Below are positions 36,965 through 45,296 of a DNA stretch of 64,000 bases, in pieces. Position 1 is the first letter of the stretch, and every line of letters begins with the position of its first letter. The position numbers and the translations under genes are program-made. The stretch lies in NCBI GenBank assembly GCA_947491755.1, contig CANLKV010000002.1, positions 248,001 through 312,000 of the forward strand, written 5' to 3'. The stretch is from an uncultured Nonlabens sp. GTDB lineage: Bacteria; Bacteroidota; Bacteroidia; Flavobacteriales; Flavobacteriaceae. Under the pieces are notes generated by a model, which was not told the DNA's origin, did not search any database, and saw only the letters and a list, made by a program, of their open reading frames with translations.

Positions 36965-39103
36965 TTAGCTGTCCAGTAATGTCAATATATCAATCGCAGC
37001 TTCACTAATTTTAGTACCGGGTCCAAAAACTGCAGCAACCCCAGCATCAAATAAAAATTGATAGTCTTTGCGTGGGATTACACCACCTACAATAATCATG
37101 ATATCATCACGGTCGTATTTTTTTAATTCTGCCATGACTTGAGGTACCAGCGTTTTATGCCCTGCAGCCAGTGAGGAAACGCCCAGCACATGTACATCAT
37201 TTTCTACAGCTTGTTTTGCAGCTTCTGCTGGTGTCTGGAATAATGGTCCTATATCCACATCAAAGCCTACATCGGCATAACCGGTAGCGACTACTTTGGC
37301 ACCACGGTCGTGACCGTCTTGGCCCATTTTGGCAATCATGATACGCGGTCGGCGTCCTTCTTTCTTTGCAAACGAGTCGGCTAGTTGTTGCGCTTTCGCA
37401 AAAGCAGGATCATTCATAATCTCTTTTTTATACACGCCTTGAACGCTATTGATTTTAGCTTTATAGCGACCAAATTCTTTTTCTAGTGCTTCAGAAATCT
37501 CTCCTAGTGTAGCGCGCTCTTTAGCAGCTATCACGGCAAGTTCTAGCAAGTTACCTTTACCTGTTGCGGCACATTTTGTGAGGTTTTCCAGTGCGGCTTG
37601 CACCTTATGATTGTCTCTGTCTTTTTTTATTTGTTCCAGTCGCTTTACTTGCTCATTACGTACCGCGGCATTGTCGACCTCTAGAGTATCTATGTGGTCT
37701 TCGTCAGGACTAGGATACTTGTTGACACCTACGATGGTATCAACCCCTGCATCAATGCGGGCTTGTTTTTTTGCAGCGGCTTCTTCTATGCGCATTTTGG
37801 GAATTCCAGCTTCAATAGCTTTTGTCATTCCACCTAGTTCTTCAACCTCCTCGATCAGGGCCCAGGCTTTGTGTGCGATATCATGGGTAAGTGACTCTAC
37901 ATAATAAGATCCAGCCCATGGGTCCACCGTTTGTGTAATACCTGTTTCTTCTTGTAAAAATAATTGGGTGTTTCTTGCAATGCGTGCACTAAAATCTGTA
38001 GGCAACGCAATCGCTTCATCTAGTGCGTTGGTATGTAAACTTTGTGTGCCTCCTAAAGCAGCAGCAGTGGCCTCGATCGTTGTTCTAGCAACATTATTAA
38101 ACGGGTCTTGCTCAGTAAGAGACCATCCAGAGGTCTGGCAGTGAGTACGTAAAGAAAGTGATTTTTCATTCTTTGGCTGGAACGGTTTCATCAATTTTGC
38201 CCACAACATGCGTGCCGCTCGCATTTTGGCAATTTCCATAAAATGGTTCATGCCTATGGCCCAGAAAAAAGATAGTCGTGGTGCAAAACTATCGATGTCC
38301 ATACCGGCTTCTATTCCTTTACGCACATATTCCAATCCATCCGCAAGCGTATAAGCCAGCTCTATATCGCTGGTGGCACCTGCCTCATACATGTGATAAC
38401 CGCTTATTGATATTGAATTAAAACGAGGCATGTGAGCACTGGTGTATTCAAAAATATCTGATATAATTTGCATGCTGGGAGTAGGAGGGTAGATGTACGT
38501 ATTACGCACCATAAATTCTTTAAGAATATCGTTTTGTATGGTACCACTTAAATCCTTAATAGCCACTCCCTGTTCCATAGCGGCTACAATATAAAAGGCC
38601 ATTATAGGTAACACAGCTCCATTCATCGTCATTGAAACGGACATTTTATCAAGAGGTATTTGATCAAATAACACTTTCATATCCTCTACCGTATCAATAG
38701 CAACTCCAGCTTTACCTACATCACCCACAACGCGCTCATGATCGCTATCGTAACCTCTATGTGTTGCAAGATCAAAAGCCACAGACAAGCCTTTTTGTCC
38801 TGCTGCAAGATTACGGCGATAGAAAGCATTAGACTCTGTAGCACTAGAAAAACCAGCATATTGTCTTATCGTCCAGGGTCTTTTTACATACATGGTAGAA
38901 TAGGGACCGCGCAAATTAGGAGCGATACCAGCTACAAAATCTAGGTGCTCTACATCATTTATGTCATCTAACTTATACTTTTTTTTCAGTGAGATACCCT
39001 CTGCAGTTTCATAGGTTTCTGCATTCAAATCCTGCTCTTGAATGGTAGCCGTAAAGTTGTCCCACTCTACTTTAAGTGAGTCCATGTTTTTCCTTTTGCT
39101 CAT
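36965..39103 (-). CDS. mutB: Methylmalonyl-CoA mutase large (catalytic) subunit
   Basis: 712 residues. N-terminal TIM-barrel catalytic domain ([20 protein letters not shown]) and C-terminal B12-binding domain with the cobalt-ligand motif DGHDRG (H598), GVSSLAAGH and GGVIPRKDY. Interconverts succinyl-CoA and R-methylmalonyl-CoA using adenosylcobalamin, as a heterodimer with MutA. Start overlaps the mutA stop by 4 bp. A degenerate palindrome encodes [10 protein letters not shown] in the linker before the B12 domain. No cobalamin riboswitch seen upstream. Confidence 0.97.
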   Translation of the reverse strand: MSKRKNMDSLKVEWDNFTATIQEQDLNAETYETAEGISLKKKYKLDDINDVEHLDFVAGIAPNLRGPYSTMYVKRPWTIRQYAGFSSATESNAFYRRNLAAGQKGLSVAFDLATHRGYDSDHERVVGDVGKAGVAIDTVEDMKVLFDQIPLDKMSVSMTMNGAVLPIMAFYIVAAMEQGVAIKDLSGTIQNDILKEFMVRNTYIYPPTPSMQIISDIFEYTSAHMPRFNSISISGYHMYEAGATSDIELAYTLADGLEYVRKGIEAGMDIDSFAPRLSFFWAIGMNHFMEIAKMRAARMLWAKLMKPFQPKNEKSLSLRTHCQTSGWSLTEQDPFNNVARTTIEATAAALGGTQSLHTNALDEAIALPTDFSARIARNTQLFLQEETGITQTVDPWAGSYYVESLTHDIAHKAWALIEEVEELGGMTKAIEAGIPKMRIEEAAAKKQARIDAGVDTIVGVNKYPSPDEDHIDTLEVDNAAVRNEQVKRLEQIKKDRDNHKVQAALENLTKCAATGKGNLLELAVIAAKERATLGEISEALEKEFGRYKAKINSVQGVYKKEIMNDPAFAKAQQLADSFAKKEGRRPRIMIAKMGQDGHDRGAKVVATGYADVGFDVDIGPLFQTPAEAAKQAVENDVHVLGVSSLAAGHKTLVPQVMAELKKYDRDDIMIIVGGVIPRKDYQFLFDAGVAAVFGPGTKISEAAIDILTLLDS
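37391..37406. repeat. Degenerate palindrome copy in mutB
   Basis: CGCTTTCGCAAAAGCA, two changes from the 16-mer. Still encodes AFAKA on the minus strand. Confidence 0.75.
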
Positions 39104-40530
39104 TCTTTTGGCATTTTTGATTTTTCTAAATCTTCAGCAATACGTTTAGGCACAATAGGTGCAATTAAGGTTTTACGCGTTTCAATTTTTTGAAATGGTA
39201 GAATCTCATAGCTAGATTGCAGGGGTTGAGCCTCATTAGGGAATTTATTTACACCCACGAGTATCTTCTCTTTATTGTCAAAAGCTTCTCGTTCTTTACG
39301 ATCACTTTCTTTAATTTTTCTCTGGATAGTACCTTCAAATAAAGCACTAATAAATCCTCCACTATTTTCTAAACTCTTAAAAACATCGAGTGCTTTATCA
39401 GCAAGTTCTTTTACTAATGCATTAATATAATAGGCACCATCTGCTGCATTTGATACTTTGTTTAAATAAGCCTCTTCTTTTAAAATAAGCAGCTGGTTGC
39501 GTGCTATTCGATCACCAAATTCATTTTCTTTATTAAAAAAGGAGTCGTACGGCAGGTTGTGAACGGTATCTGCCCCTCCTAAAACAGCACTCATACACTC
39601 CGTCGTCGTACGCAACATATTGACATTGTAGTCCAGCAACGACTTATTGCGTAAACCTGGAGTTGCCGTGATATAGCAGGACAGATGTAGTCCATAGGCA
39701 TCTCCTAATGTTTTAGTTAAAATGCGATAGACTCTATATTTTGCAATCTCTATAAAATAATTAGAACCTACCGTGGTGTCTATGTTTACTCGTTTTTGCG
39801 GCTTTGTTGCAGCCTTGTTTGAGGTATTTTCCGCTTTCGCGAAAGCGTATTTTAAATCAACACCGTACCTTGATACACCATCGCAATAGGCCATGAGGTA
39901 CTCATTCAAGTGAGCTAAATAATAAGCTAGTTCTTGAACCACAGTAGCGCCAGCCTCCTGGTAGGTTGATGTGTTGACTGTAATATTTGAAAAGTAACGA
40001 TCAAATTTTTTGAGAAATGTGCCATAGTCACGTAGGTCTTGATCTTTATTTACAAACCAGTTGCCATAGCGTGCTAGTTGATGAATGACATCTATATGGA
40101 CATAAACCTGTGGTCGCAAATGGTATACCTTTTCAATAAAGTTAAGATCAAAAAAAGGCAAGTGCACTTGTATTCCATGCTGGGGTAGGTCTTTAAATAA
40201 CTCTTCCAGATCAACATCTGCATGAGGTATTAACAGAGCAATCCCTTGAGCCCCACGATGGATGGCGTCAATTGCTTTTTTGTTTGCTGCAGTCGCATTA
40301 CCACCATATATTTTTTGTGAAACATACCAATCATTGCTATCATTTGCATGGGACGGTACTTGTATTTGTGGTGCGGTATCCCTATGATAGATAGGCTTTA
40401 TATGAATACCGTCTGCAGTGGTGTTTACTAGAGTCTGATTGTAGTCGGCGCCCTTCAAATCCATCTGGATTTTCATTTTCCACTGGGATTCACTAACCGG
40501 ATCAAAATCTGCAAATAATCTAGAGGCCAT
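39100..40530 (-). CDS. mutA: Methylmalonyl-CoA mutase small subunit
   Basis: 476 residues. Same barrel fold as MutB but without the C-terminal B12-binding domain, so it is the structural partner in the heterodimer. It shows the partial family pattern [20 protein letters not shown] and [10 protein letters not shown]. It shares one base with the ftsB stop and overlaps mutB by four. The palindrome in the middle encodes YAFAKAEN in a low-conservation insertion rich in N and K. Confidence 0.94.
   Translation of the reverse strand: MASRLFADFDPVSESQWKMKIQMDLKGADYNQTLVNTTADGIHIKPIYHRDTAPQIQVPSHANDSNDWYVSQKIYGGNATAANKKAIDAIHRGAQGIALLIPHADVDLEELFKDLPQHGIQVHLPFFDLNFIEKVYHLRPQVYVHIDVIHQLARYGNWFVNKDQDLRDYGTFLKKFDRYFSNITVNTSTYQEAGATVVQELAYYLAHLNEYLMAYCDGVSRYGVDLKYAFAKAENTSNKAATKPQKRVNIDTTVGSNYFIEIAKYRVYRILTKTLGDAYGLHLSCYITATPGLRNKSLLDYNVNMLRTTTECMSAVLGGADTVHNLPYDSFFNKENEFGDRIARNQLLILKEEAYLNKVSNAADGAYYINALVKELADKALDVFKSLENSGGFISALFEGTIQRKIKESDRKEREAFDNKEKILVGVNKFPNEAQPLQSSYEILPFQKIETRKTLIAPIVPKRIAEDLEKSKMPKE
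39832..39847. repeat. Palindrome CGCTTTCGCGAAAGCG, intact, in mutA
   Basis: Coding copy, read AFAKA on the minus strand, next to a short low-complexity NKAATK segment. Confidence 0.95.
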
Positions 40531-40847
40531 TACTCTTCTTTTTTTATAGAATCTGCATGCTCAATTATGTAGATTTCTTCGTTCTCTCTTTTCATTAAAT
40601 ATCGTTCTCTCGCAAATTTTTCTAGCCCTGCCGAATCTTGCAATTGTTGTATGCGTGCTTTATCTGCAGCGATACCACGTTTATAAAAATCTGCAGTTTG
40701 TTCTTTATCTTTTATTTGTTGATCGAGTGCGCGATGTGCTGTAAACCAGGCGCTATCGTCCAGAAAAGAAATCCAAATAACGAATAAAAAACTTATAATC
40801 AGGTATTTATTAAAGTACCACTTGTTTTTAATCTGGTTCCATTTCAT
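40530..40847 (-). CDS. FtsB/DivIC-family septum formation protein
   Basis: 105 residues: short cytoplasmic N-terminus, one membrane helix (about 15-31), a periplasmic coiled coil (about 42-70), then the signature EKFARERYLMKRENEEIYII. FtsB/DivIC recruits FtsL and FtsQ to the divisome. Located between udk and mutA with almost no spacing, an arrangement I take as conserved in flavobacteria; no functional link to methylmalonyl-CoA metabolism is evident. Confidence 0.9.
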   Translation of the reverse strand: MKWNQIKNKWYFNKYLIISFLFVIWISFLDDSAWFTAHRALDQQIKDKEQTADFYKRGIAADKARIQQLQDSAGLEKFARERYLMKRENEEIYIIEHADSIKKEE

Positions 40848-40864
40848 GATTTCAAGATAAGAAT

Positions 40865-41473
40865 TTAAGCCAACTTTTGATCTAGAATGGAACGTAATAT
40901 TTTTACTCCTACACGATTTAATCTATTAGTCGGTATGATAACATCTGCATAGGCTCTAGTGGGCTCAATAAATTGCTGGTGCATGGGCTTTAATGTGGTT
41001 TGATATCGATCTAGAACCTCATTCAAATCGCGGCCACGGTCTGAAATATCTCTTTTTAGACGACGTATCAATCGCTCGTCGCTATCACAATCTATATAAA
41101 CTTTAATGTCAAACAAATCTCTAATCTCGGGTAGAGTTAATATCAATATACCTTCAACTATTATAACGGTGCTGTGCTTTGTAAGCACGGTCTCTTTCGT
41201 TCTATTGTGATCTTTGAAAGAGTACACGGGCTGTTGAATAGAGTGGCCTTTACGCAGCTCTATCAAATGTTCTTTTAATAGTTGAAAGTCAATACTATTA
41301 GGATGGTCAAAATTTATTTTAACTCGTTCCTCATAGGAAAGGTGGCTGGTGTCTTTGTAATAAGAATCTTGAGATATTACTGTAACGTCGGTATCGAGAT
41401 ACTCGTGAGCTACTTGATTAACTACAGTGGTTTTTCCTGATCCCGTGCCACCGGCGATTCCTAGAATTAACAT
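40865..41473 (-). CDS. udk: Uridine kinase
   Basis: 202 residues. P-loop GIAGGTGSGKTT at 5-16, then ISQDSYYKDTSHLSYEER, NFDHPNSIDF and VEGILIL, all classic for uridine/cytidine kinase, which salvages uridine and cytidine to UMP and CMP. A near-perfect -7 element precedes it by about 20 bp. First gene of the run udk-ftsB-mutA-mutB. Confidence 0.96.
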   Translation of the reverse strand: MLILGIAGGTGSGKTTVVNQVAHEYLDTDVTVISQDSYYKDTSHLSYEERVKINFDHPNSIDFQLLKEHLIELRKGHSIQQPVYSFKDHNRTKETVLTKHSTVIIVEGILILTLPEIRDLFDIKVYIDCDSDERLIRRLKRDISDRGRDLNEVLDRYQTTLKPMHQQFIEPTRAYADVIIPTNRLNRVGVKILRSILDQKLA

Positions 41474-41794
41474 AAGCCTAATTTAAAATGGCAAAGGTAC
41501 TGTCTTGTAATCAAATCATAGAACATCAGCATGGGATCTTACCGTGGATGTTATGGTGTTGATTTTATATTGATTAGCCATAGCTTATTTAAACTACAGA
41601 GAATTTAGTAGAGGCTCTTGCTATTTTTTTATAAGGAACAAGCACAATCGAGTCGCTACGCAGCGCTGTATTTTATCTTTAAATTTATTGGTAAGTCTTC
41701 CTAGTAGAAGGAAAACTTGTATAAATTATGTGCTAACGGTATGAACAGCGGCGGTTATAGCTCAATTTAAATTATTCTACCTAAGGGTGAGTTT
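41474..41794. other. 321-bp gap between rlmH and udk
   Basis: Contains the udk -7 element near its left end and a weak inverted repeat around 41697-41719 (CTTCCT/AGGAAA-like arms) that could end the rlmH transcript. Nothing else recognised; no ORF or tRNA. Confidence 0.55.
41492..41499 (-). promoter_or_regulatory. -7 element of the udk operon promoter
   Basis: CAAAGGTA on the plus strand reads TACCTTTG. Predicted leader about 16 nt. Confidence 0.5.
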
Positions 41795-42268
41795 TTACTC
41801 GTGATGGTAGGGTTCGTTTTTAAGAATCGTAAAAGCTCGATAAATTTGTTCTACTGCAAACAAACGAACCATTTGATGGGAAAAGGTCATCGCACTTAAG
41901 GATAATTTTGAGTTGGCCCGATCGTAGACCTCTTTAGAAAATCCATAAGGTCCCCCTATAACATACACCAGTCTTTTCATACCTGATAGACTGCGTTTAT
42001 TGATAAGTTGAGCAAATTGCATGCTGGTCAATACTTTTCCTTTTTCATCTAGTAGCGTTACAAAATCACTAGTCTGTAACTCGTTAAGAATTAAATCTCC
42101 CTCCTTACTTTTTTGTTGATCAACACTCAGATTTTTAGTTTTTTTCAAATCTGGTAGGAGTATCCATTCAAAATTTACGTAATGATGCAATCGCTTTGTA
42201 TATACATCAACCAGCTGTTCAATGCGTGGATCATCTGTTTTACCCACGGCTAGTAATGTTATCTTCAT
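41795..42268 (-). CDS. rlmH: 23S rRNA (pseudouridine1915-N3)-methyltransferase
   Basis: 157 residues. SPOUT methyltransferase with MKITLLAVGKTDDPRI at the start, LLDEKGK, the knot motif VIGGPYGFS, and the canonical end NEPYHHE. It methylates pseudouridine 1915 in helix 69 of 23S rRNA using SAM. Divergent from nadC, with the -7 element only 5 bp from the start codon. Confidence 0.97.
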   Translation of the reverse strand: MKITLLAVGKTDDPRIEQLVDVYTKRLHHYVNFEWILLPDLKKTKNLSVDQQKSKEGDLILNELQTSDFVTLLDEKGKVLTSMQFAQLINKRSLSGMKRLVYVIGGPYGFSKEVYDRANSKLSLSAMTFSHQMVRLFAVEQIYRAFTILKNEPYHHE

Positions 42269-42272
42269 AATT

Positions 42273-42280
42273 CAAAGGTA
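42273..42280 (-). promoter_or_regulatory. -7 element of rlmH
   Basis: CAAAGGTA on the plus strand (TACCTTTG), 5 bp from the ATG, so a leaderless transcript is likely. Confidence 0.5.
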
Positions 42281-42319
42281 AATTCTTTCTAGCTTTCCGA
42301 CAGATTGTTTAGAGAATCT

Positions 42320-42327
42320 TAAATTTG
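42320..42327 (+). promoter_or_regulatory. -7 element of nadC
   Basis: TAAATTTG. It contains the in-frame TTG that would be the most upstream nadC start, which argues that translation really starts at 42352. Confidence 0.5.
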
Positions 42328-42351
42328 AAGCACGTCAACTTAAAACCAACT

Positions 42352-43218
42352 ATGGAATACTCGGGCCCTGAATTTGAAAATGAAGTACATCGCATCATCA
42401 CTAATGCATTGCGAGAAGATGTGGGGGATGGCGACCATAGCAGTCTCGCTTGTATTCCAGCACAAGCTACTGGAAAAGCACGTTTATTAGTAAAGGATCA
42501 AGGGGTTATCGCTGGTGTTGCATTTGCACAATCTGTATTTCATCATGTGGATCCATCTTTACAAATAGAAACACTTAAAAATGACGGCGACCGCGTGTCA
42601 TATGGTGATGAGGTATTCTATGTGAGTGGAGCCTCGCGATCTATTTTAACAGCAGAACGTATGGTATTGAATAGCATGCAACGTATGAGTGCTATCGCCA
42701 CAAAAACAAGAGAGTTTGTAGATCGTCTGGAGGGAACTAAAACAAAAATTTTGGACACTCGTAAGACTACACCAGGCATACGCTTGTTAGAAAAGTGGGC
42801 TGTCATTATAGGTGGTGGAGTCAATCATAGATATGGTTTATACGATATGATCATGCTCAAGGACAACCACATAGACTTTGCTGGAGGAGTAACAAAAGCA
42901 ATAGAAAAAACAGTTAATTACTTAAAAGATAAAGACAAGGACCTTAAAATTATTGTGGAGGCTCGCAATCTAGACGAAATTGAAGAAATACTCCAATCAG
43001 ACCATGTCTATCGTATCTTAATAGATAACTTTAACTATGAAAATACTAGGAAAGCGGTGCAACTAATAGGCGATCGCTGTCTTACAGAAAGTAGCGGTGG
43101 CATCACTCTAGATACCGTACGAGAGTACGCAGATTGTGGTGTGGACTACGTGTCTAGCGGCTCGTTAACTCATAGTGTTTATAATATGGATTTGAGTTTG
43201 AAGGCAATGAATGGCTAG
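42352..43218 (+). CDS. nadC: Nicotinate-nucleotide pyrophosphorylase (carboxylating)
   Basis: 288 residues from the ATG at 42352; the TTG at 42325 overlaps the promoter. Converts quinolinate and PRPP to nicotinate mononucleotide in NAD synthesis. Motifs: REDVGDGDHSS near the start, ILDTRKTTPGIR, GGGVNHRYGLYDMIMLKDNH, and VEARNLDEIEE. Overlaps the following BrkB-family gene by 8 bp. Confidence 0.96.
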   Translation: MEYSGPEFENEVHRIITNALREDVGDGDHSSLACIPAQATGKARLLVKDQGVIAGVAFAQSVFHHVDPSLQIETLKNDGDRVSYGDEVFYVSGASRSILTAERMVLNSMQRMSAIATKTREFVDRLEGTKTKILDTRKTTPGIRLLEKWAVIIGGGVNHRYGLYDMIMLKDNHIDFAGGVTKAIEKTVNYLKDKDKDLKIIVEARNLDEIEEILQSDHVYRILIDNFNYENTRKAVQLIGDRCLTESSGGITLDTVREYADCGVDYVSSGSLTHSVYNMDLSLKAMNG

Positions 43219-44140
43219 GCTTAAAGAAATACTGGCTCGCATACCCGTTTTAAGCTGGATTGTAAGTGTCTCCAGCAGAGCAAAAATTCCTGGTTTTGAA
43301 GGGATGACGCTCTATGATTTATGGGAAACCTACAGCGTCGGTATTCTAGAAGGGGCGTTTACATTACGTGCCAGCGCCATTAGTTATAGCTTTTTCATGG
43401 CTATATTTCCTTTTATTTTATTTATGCTCAACCTGATACCTTTTGTACCAGTAGAGAATTTTCAAACAGACTTTCTAGATTTTGTAAATGGATTGTTACC
43501 AGCGCAAGCAGCAGGATCCTTTGATTATATATTTAAAGAAATAGCTTTACAAGAGAACACTGGCCTTTTAACCATCGCATTTATCACCTCACTCTTTTTT
43601 ATGAGCAATGGAATAAATGCTGTTTTTAACGGGTTTGAGCGTTCCTATCACACCTCATTCAATCGTGGAATGTTGCGCCAGTATTTAATTGCGGTAGCGG
43701 TTTCCTTATTACTCAGTTTATTTTTACTGTTATCAATTGTGGTGTTTGGTATTGTAGAATACTGGATAGGTATGTTACGGGCACAAGAATTTATGCCAGA
43801 TGCCTCATCACAAATAGGATTGAAGCTACTGCGCTATGCTTCGGTAATTGTAATGCTCTATTTATTTGTATCCACCTTGTATTATACAGGTACAAAAGAG
43901 GGACGGGAGAATAGTTTTTTCTCGGCTGGATCCTTAATGACAACAATTTTGATCCTACTGTCTTCTTATCTATACGGGATTTATATTGACAATTTTGCTT
44001 CCTACAATGAAATTTATGGTTCAATAGGCGCGCTGCTTATTTTGATGATTTATATATGGCTTACAGCAAACGTCTTGCTACTAGGTTATGAGCTTAATGC
44101 ATCCATACGCTCATTAAAGGCACGGAATTTGGATAAGTAA
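43211..44140 (+). CDS. YihY/BrkB-family inner-membrane protein
   Basis: 309 residues, six membrane segments. The family pattern ASAISYSFFMAIFPFILFML begins the first helix pair, and GSIGALLILMIYIWLTANVL lies near the end. Once called ribonuclease BN in error, members are now considered transporters or structural envelope proteins of unknown substrate. Cotranslated with nadC through an 8-bp overlap. Confidence 0.92.
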   Translation: MARLKEILARIPVLSWIVSVSSRAKIPGFEGMTLYDLWETYSVGILEGAFTLRASAISYSFFMAIFPFILFMLNLIPFVPVENFQTDFLDFVNGLLPAQAAGSFDYIFKEIALQENTGLLTIAFITSLFFMSNGINAVFNGFERSYHTSFNRGMLRQYLIAVAVSLLLSLFLLLSIVVFGIVEYWIGMLRAQEFMPDASSQIGLKLLRYASVIVMLYLFVSTLYYTGTKEGRENSFFSAGSLMTTILILLSSYLYGIYIDNFASYNEIYGSIGALLILMIYIWLTANVLLLGYELNASIRSLKARNLDK

Positions 44141-44172
44141 TACTATATTTAAACATTCAAACAAACACGATT

Positions 44173-44736
44173 ATGAAAAAAATATTTGTTTTAGCAGTGG
44201 CTCTTTTAGGAACCTTTACTGCAACTGCCCAGATTACTGTTGAAGGTATTAAGGTAGAAAAAAACCTTACGGTTGATGGTAAGGAACTCATACTGAATGG
44301 TGCAGGCCTGAGAGAAAAAATCGTTTTTGATCTTTATGTCGGTGGATTATACACCATGAAAAAAACAACAGATGGAGAGCAGCTAGTTAATGCAGATGAG
44401 CCTATGGCAATCACCCTGGACATAGTAAGTAAACTGGTGACTCAAGATAACATGAAGGAGTCGATAACAGAAGGTTTTTTTGAAAGTACTACTAAGAAAG
44501 AACGCAAGGCTATCCAGTCCCGTATTGAAAAATTCATAGGGTTTTTTAATGAAGAGATTGTAGAGGGGAATGAATTTCAAATCTCCTACGTACCAGGTAA
44601 AGGAACCATGGCTCACAAGAATGGAAAATTCTTAGGTACGATTGAAGGTTTGGACTTTAAAAAAGCACTTTTCGGAATCTGGTTAGGAAAATATCCAGCA
44701 GATGAAGACCTGAAAGACGGCCTGTTAGGCTTATAA
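44173..44736 (+). CDS. Chalcone-isomerase-like exported protein
   Basis: 187 residues with a Sec signal (MKKIFVLAVALLGTFTATAQ). The mature part matches the bacterial chalcone isomerase-like domain: LNGAGLREKIVFDLYVGGLY near the start and FKKALFGIWLG at the end. Bacterial members generally lack flavonoid chemistry and may bind fatty acids or other lipids; function here is unknown. Confidence 0.9.
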   Translation: MKKIFVLAVALLGTFTATAQITVEGIKVEKNLTVDGKELILNGAGLREKIVFDLYVGGLYTMKKTTDGEQLVNADEPMAITLDIVSKLVTQDNMKESITEGFFESTTKKERKAIQSRIEKFIGFFNEEIVEGNEFQISYVPGKGTMAHKNGKFLGTIEGLDFKKALFGIWLGKYPADEDLKDGLLGL

Positions 44737-44760
44737 GGCAAATCACTTACTAGAAACTAA

Positions 44761-44785
44761 AGCCCGTGTTGATCATGGGCTTTCT
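44761..44785 (+). terminator. Probable terminator after the chalcone-isomerase-like gene
   Basis: Stem AGCCCGTG / CATGGGCT with one mismatch and a 5-nt loop; weak T run. Confidence 0.5.
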
Positions 44786-44796
44786 AATTTGATAAA

Positions 44797-45222
44797 ATGA
44801 AATATATAGGTATGATGTTGTGGGTATTATTCGCTTTCGCGAAAGCGAACTCACAAACGGTAGTAGGAACATGGAAAACCATCGATGATAGTACCGGTGA
44901 GGTAAAGTCTCACGTGCAAGTTTATCAAAAAGGCGATAAATACTATGGTAAGGTATTAAAAGTGCTAGCAAAGGATGCGCCAGAAAAACCTTTGTGCGTG
45001 GCCTGTGAGGGAACACTTAAAGATGCCCCAATAGAAGGACTGGTTATTATGAGGGATTTAGAAAAAAACGGTCGTATGTATAAGAACGGGACCATACTAG
45101 ATCCGGAAAACGGCAAAGAGTATGATTGTAAAATATGGCTCAACGAGGACAATCCCGACTTATTAATGGTGCGAGGTTACATCTTATTTTTGTATCGCAC
45201 CCAGACCTGGGAGCGGCTATAA
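44797..45222 (+). CDS. DUF2147 exported protein
   Basis: 141 residues. The signal peptide MKYIGMMLWVLFAFAKANSQ ends in residues encoded by the palindrome. The mature DUF2147 domain shows VVGTWKTIDDSTGEVKSHV, a CVAC pair, and NGTILDPENGKEYDCKIW. Lipocalin-like small periplasmic domain of unknown role. Terminator immediately downstream. Confidence 0.9.
   Translation: MKYIGMMLWVLFAFAKANSQTVVGTWKTIDDSTGEVKSHVQVYQKGDKYYGKVLKVLAKDAPEKPLCVACEGTLKDAPIEGLVIMRDLEKNGRMYKNGTILDPENGKEYDCKIWLNEDNPDLLMVRGYILFLYRTQTWERL
44832..44847. repeat. Palindrome CGCTTTCGCGAAAGCG, intact, in the DUF2147 signal peptide
   Basis: Coding copy, read FAFAKA and followed by NSQ, at the signal peptide end. Confidence 0.95.
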
Positions 45223-45265
45223 TTTCTTAATAAATTACCGGCGTCTACTCCAGGCAAAAAAAACG

Positions 45266-45296
45266 AATCGGTTATTTTTACATAACCGATTTTTTT
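45266..45296. terminator. Terminator hairpin abutting the priA start codon
   Basis: 10-bp perfect stem (AATCGGTTAT / ATAACCGATT), short loop, six T ending at 45296. The priA ATG begins at 45297. A-rich sequence on the other side makes it bidirectional. Confidence 0.8.

Noticed and set aside
36965-40530. Cobalamin riboswitch before mutA/mutB
   Set aside because: mutA overlaps ftsB with no leader space, and no B12-box-like sequence was seen upstream of udk.
44750-45016. Minus-strand frame opposite the DUF2147 gene
   Set aside because: It reads the palindrome as SLSRKR, but its only support is being open; the plus-strand DUF2147 match is clear.
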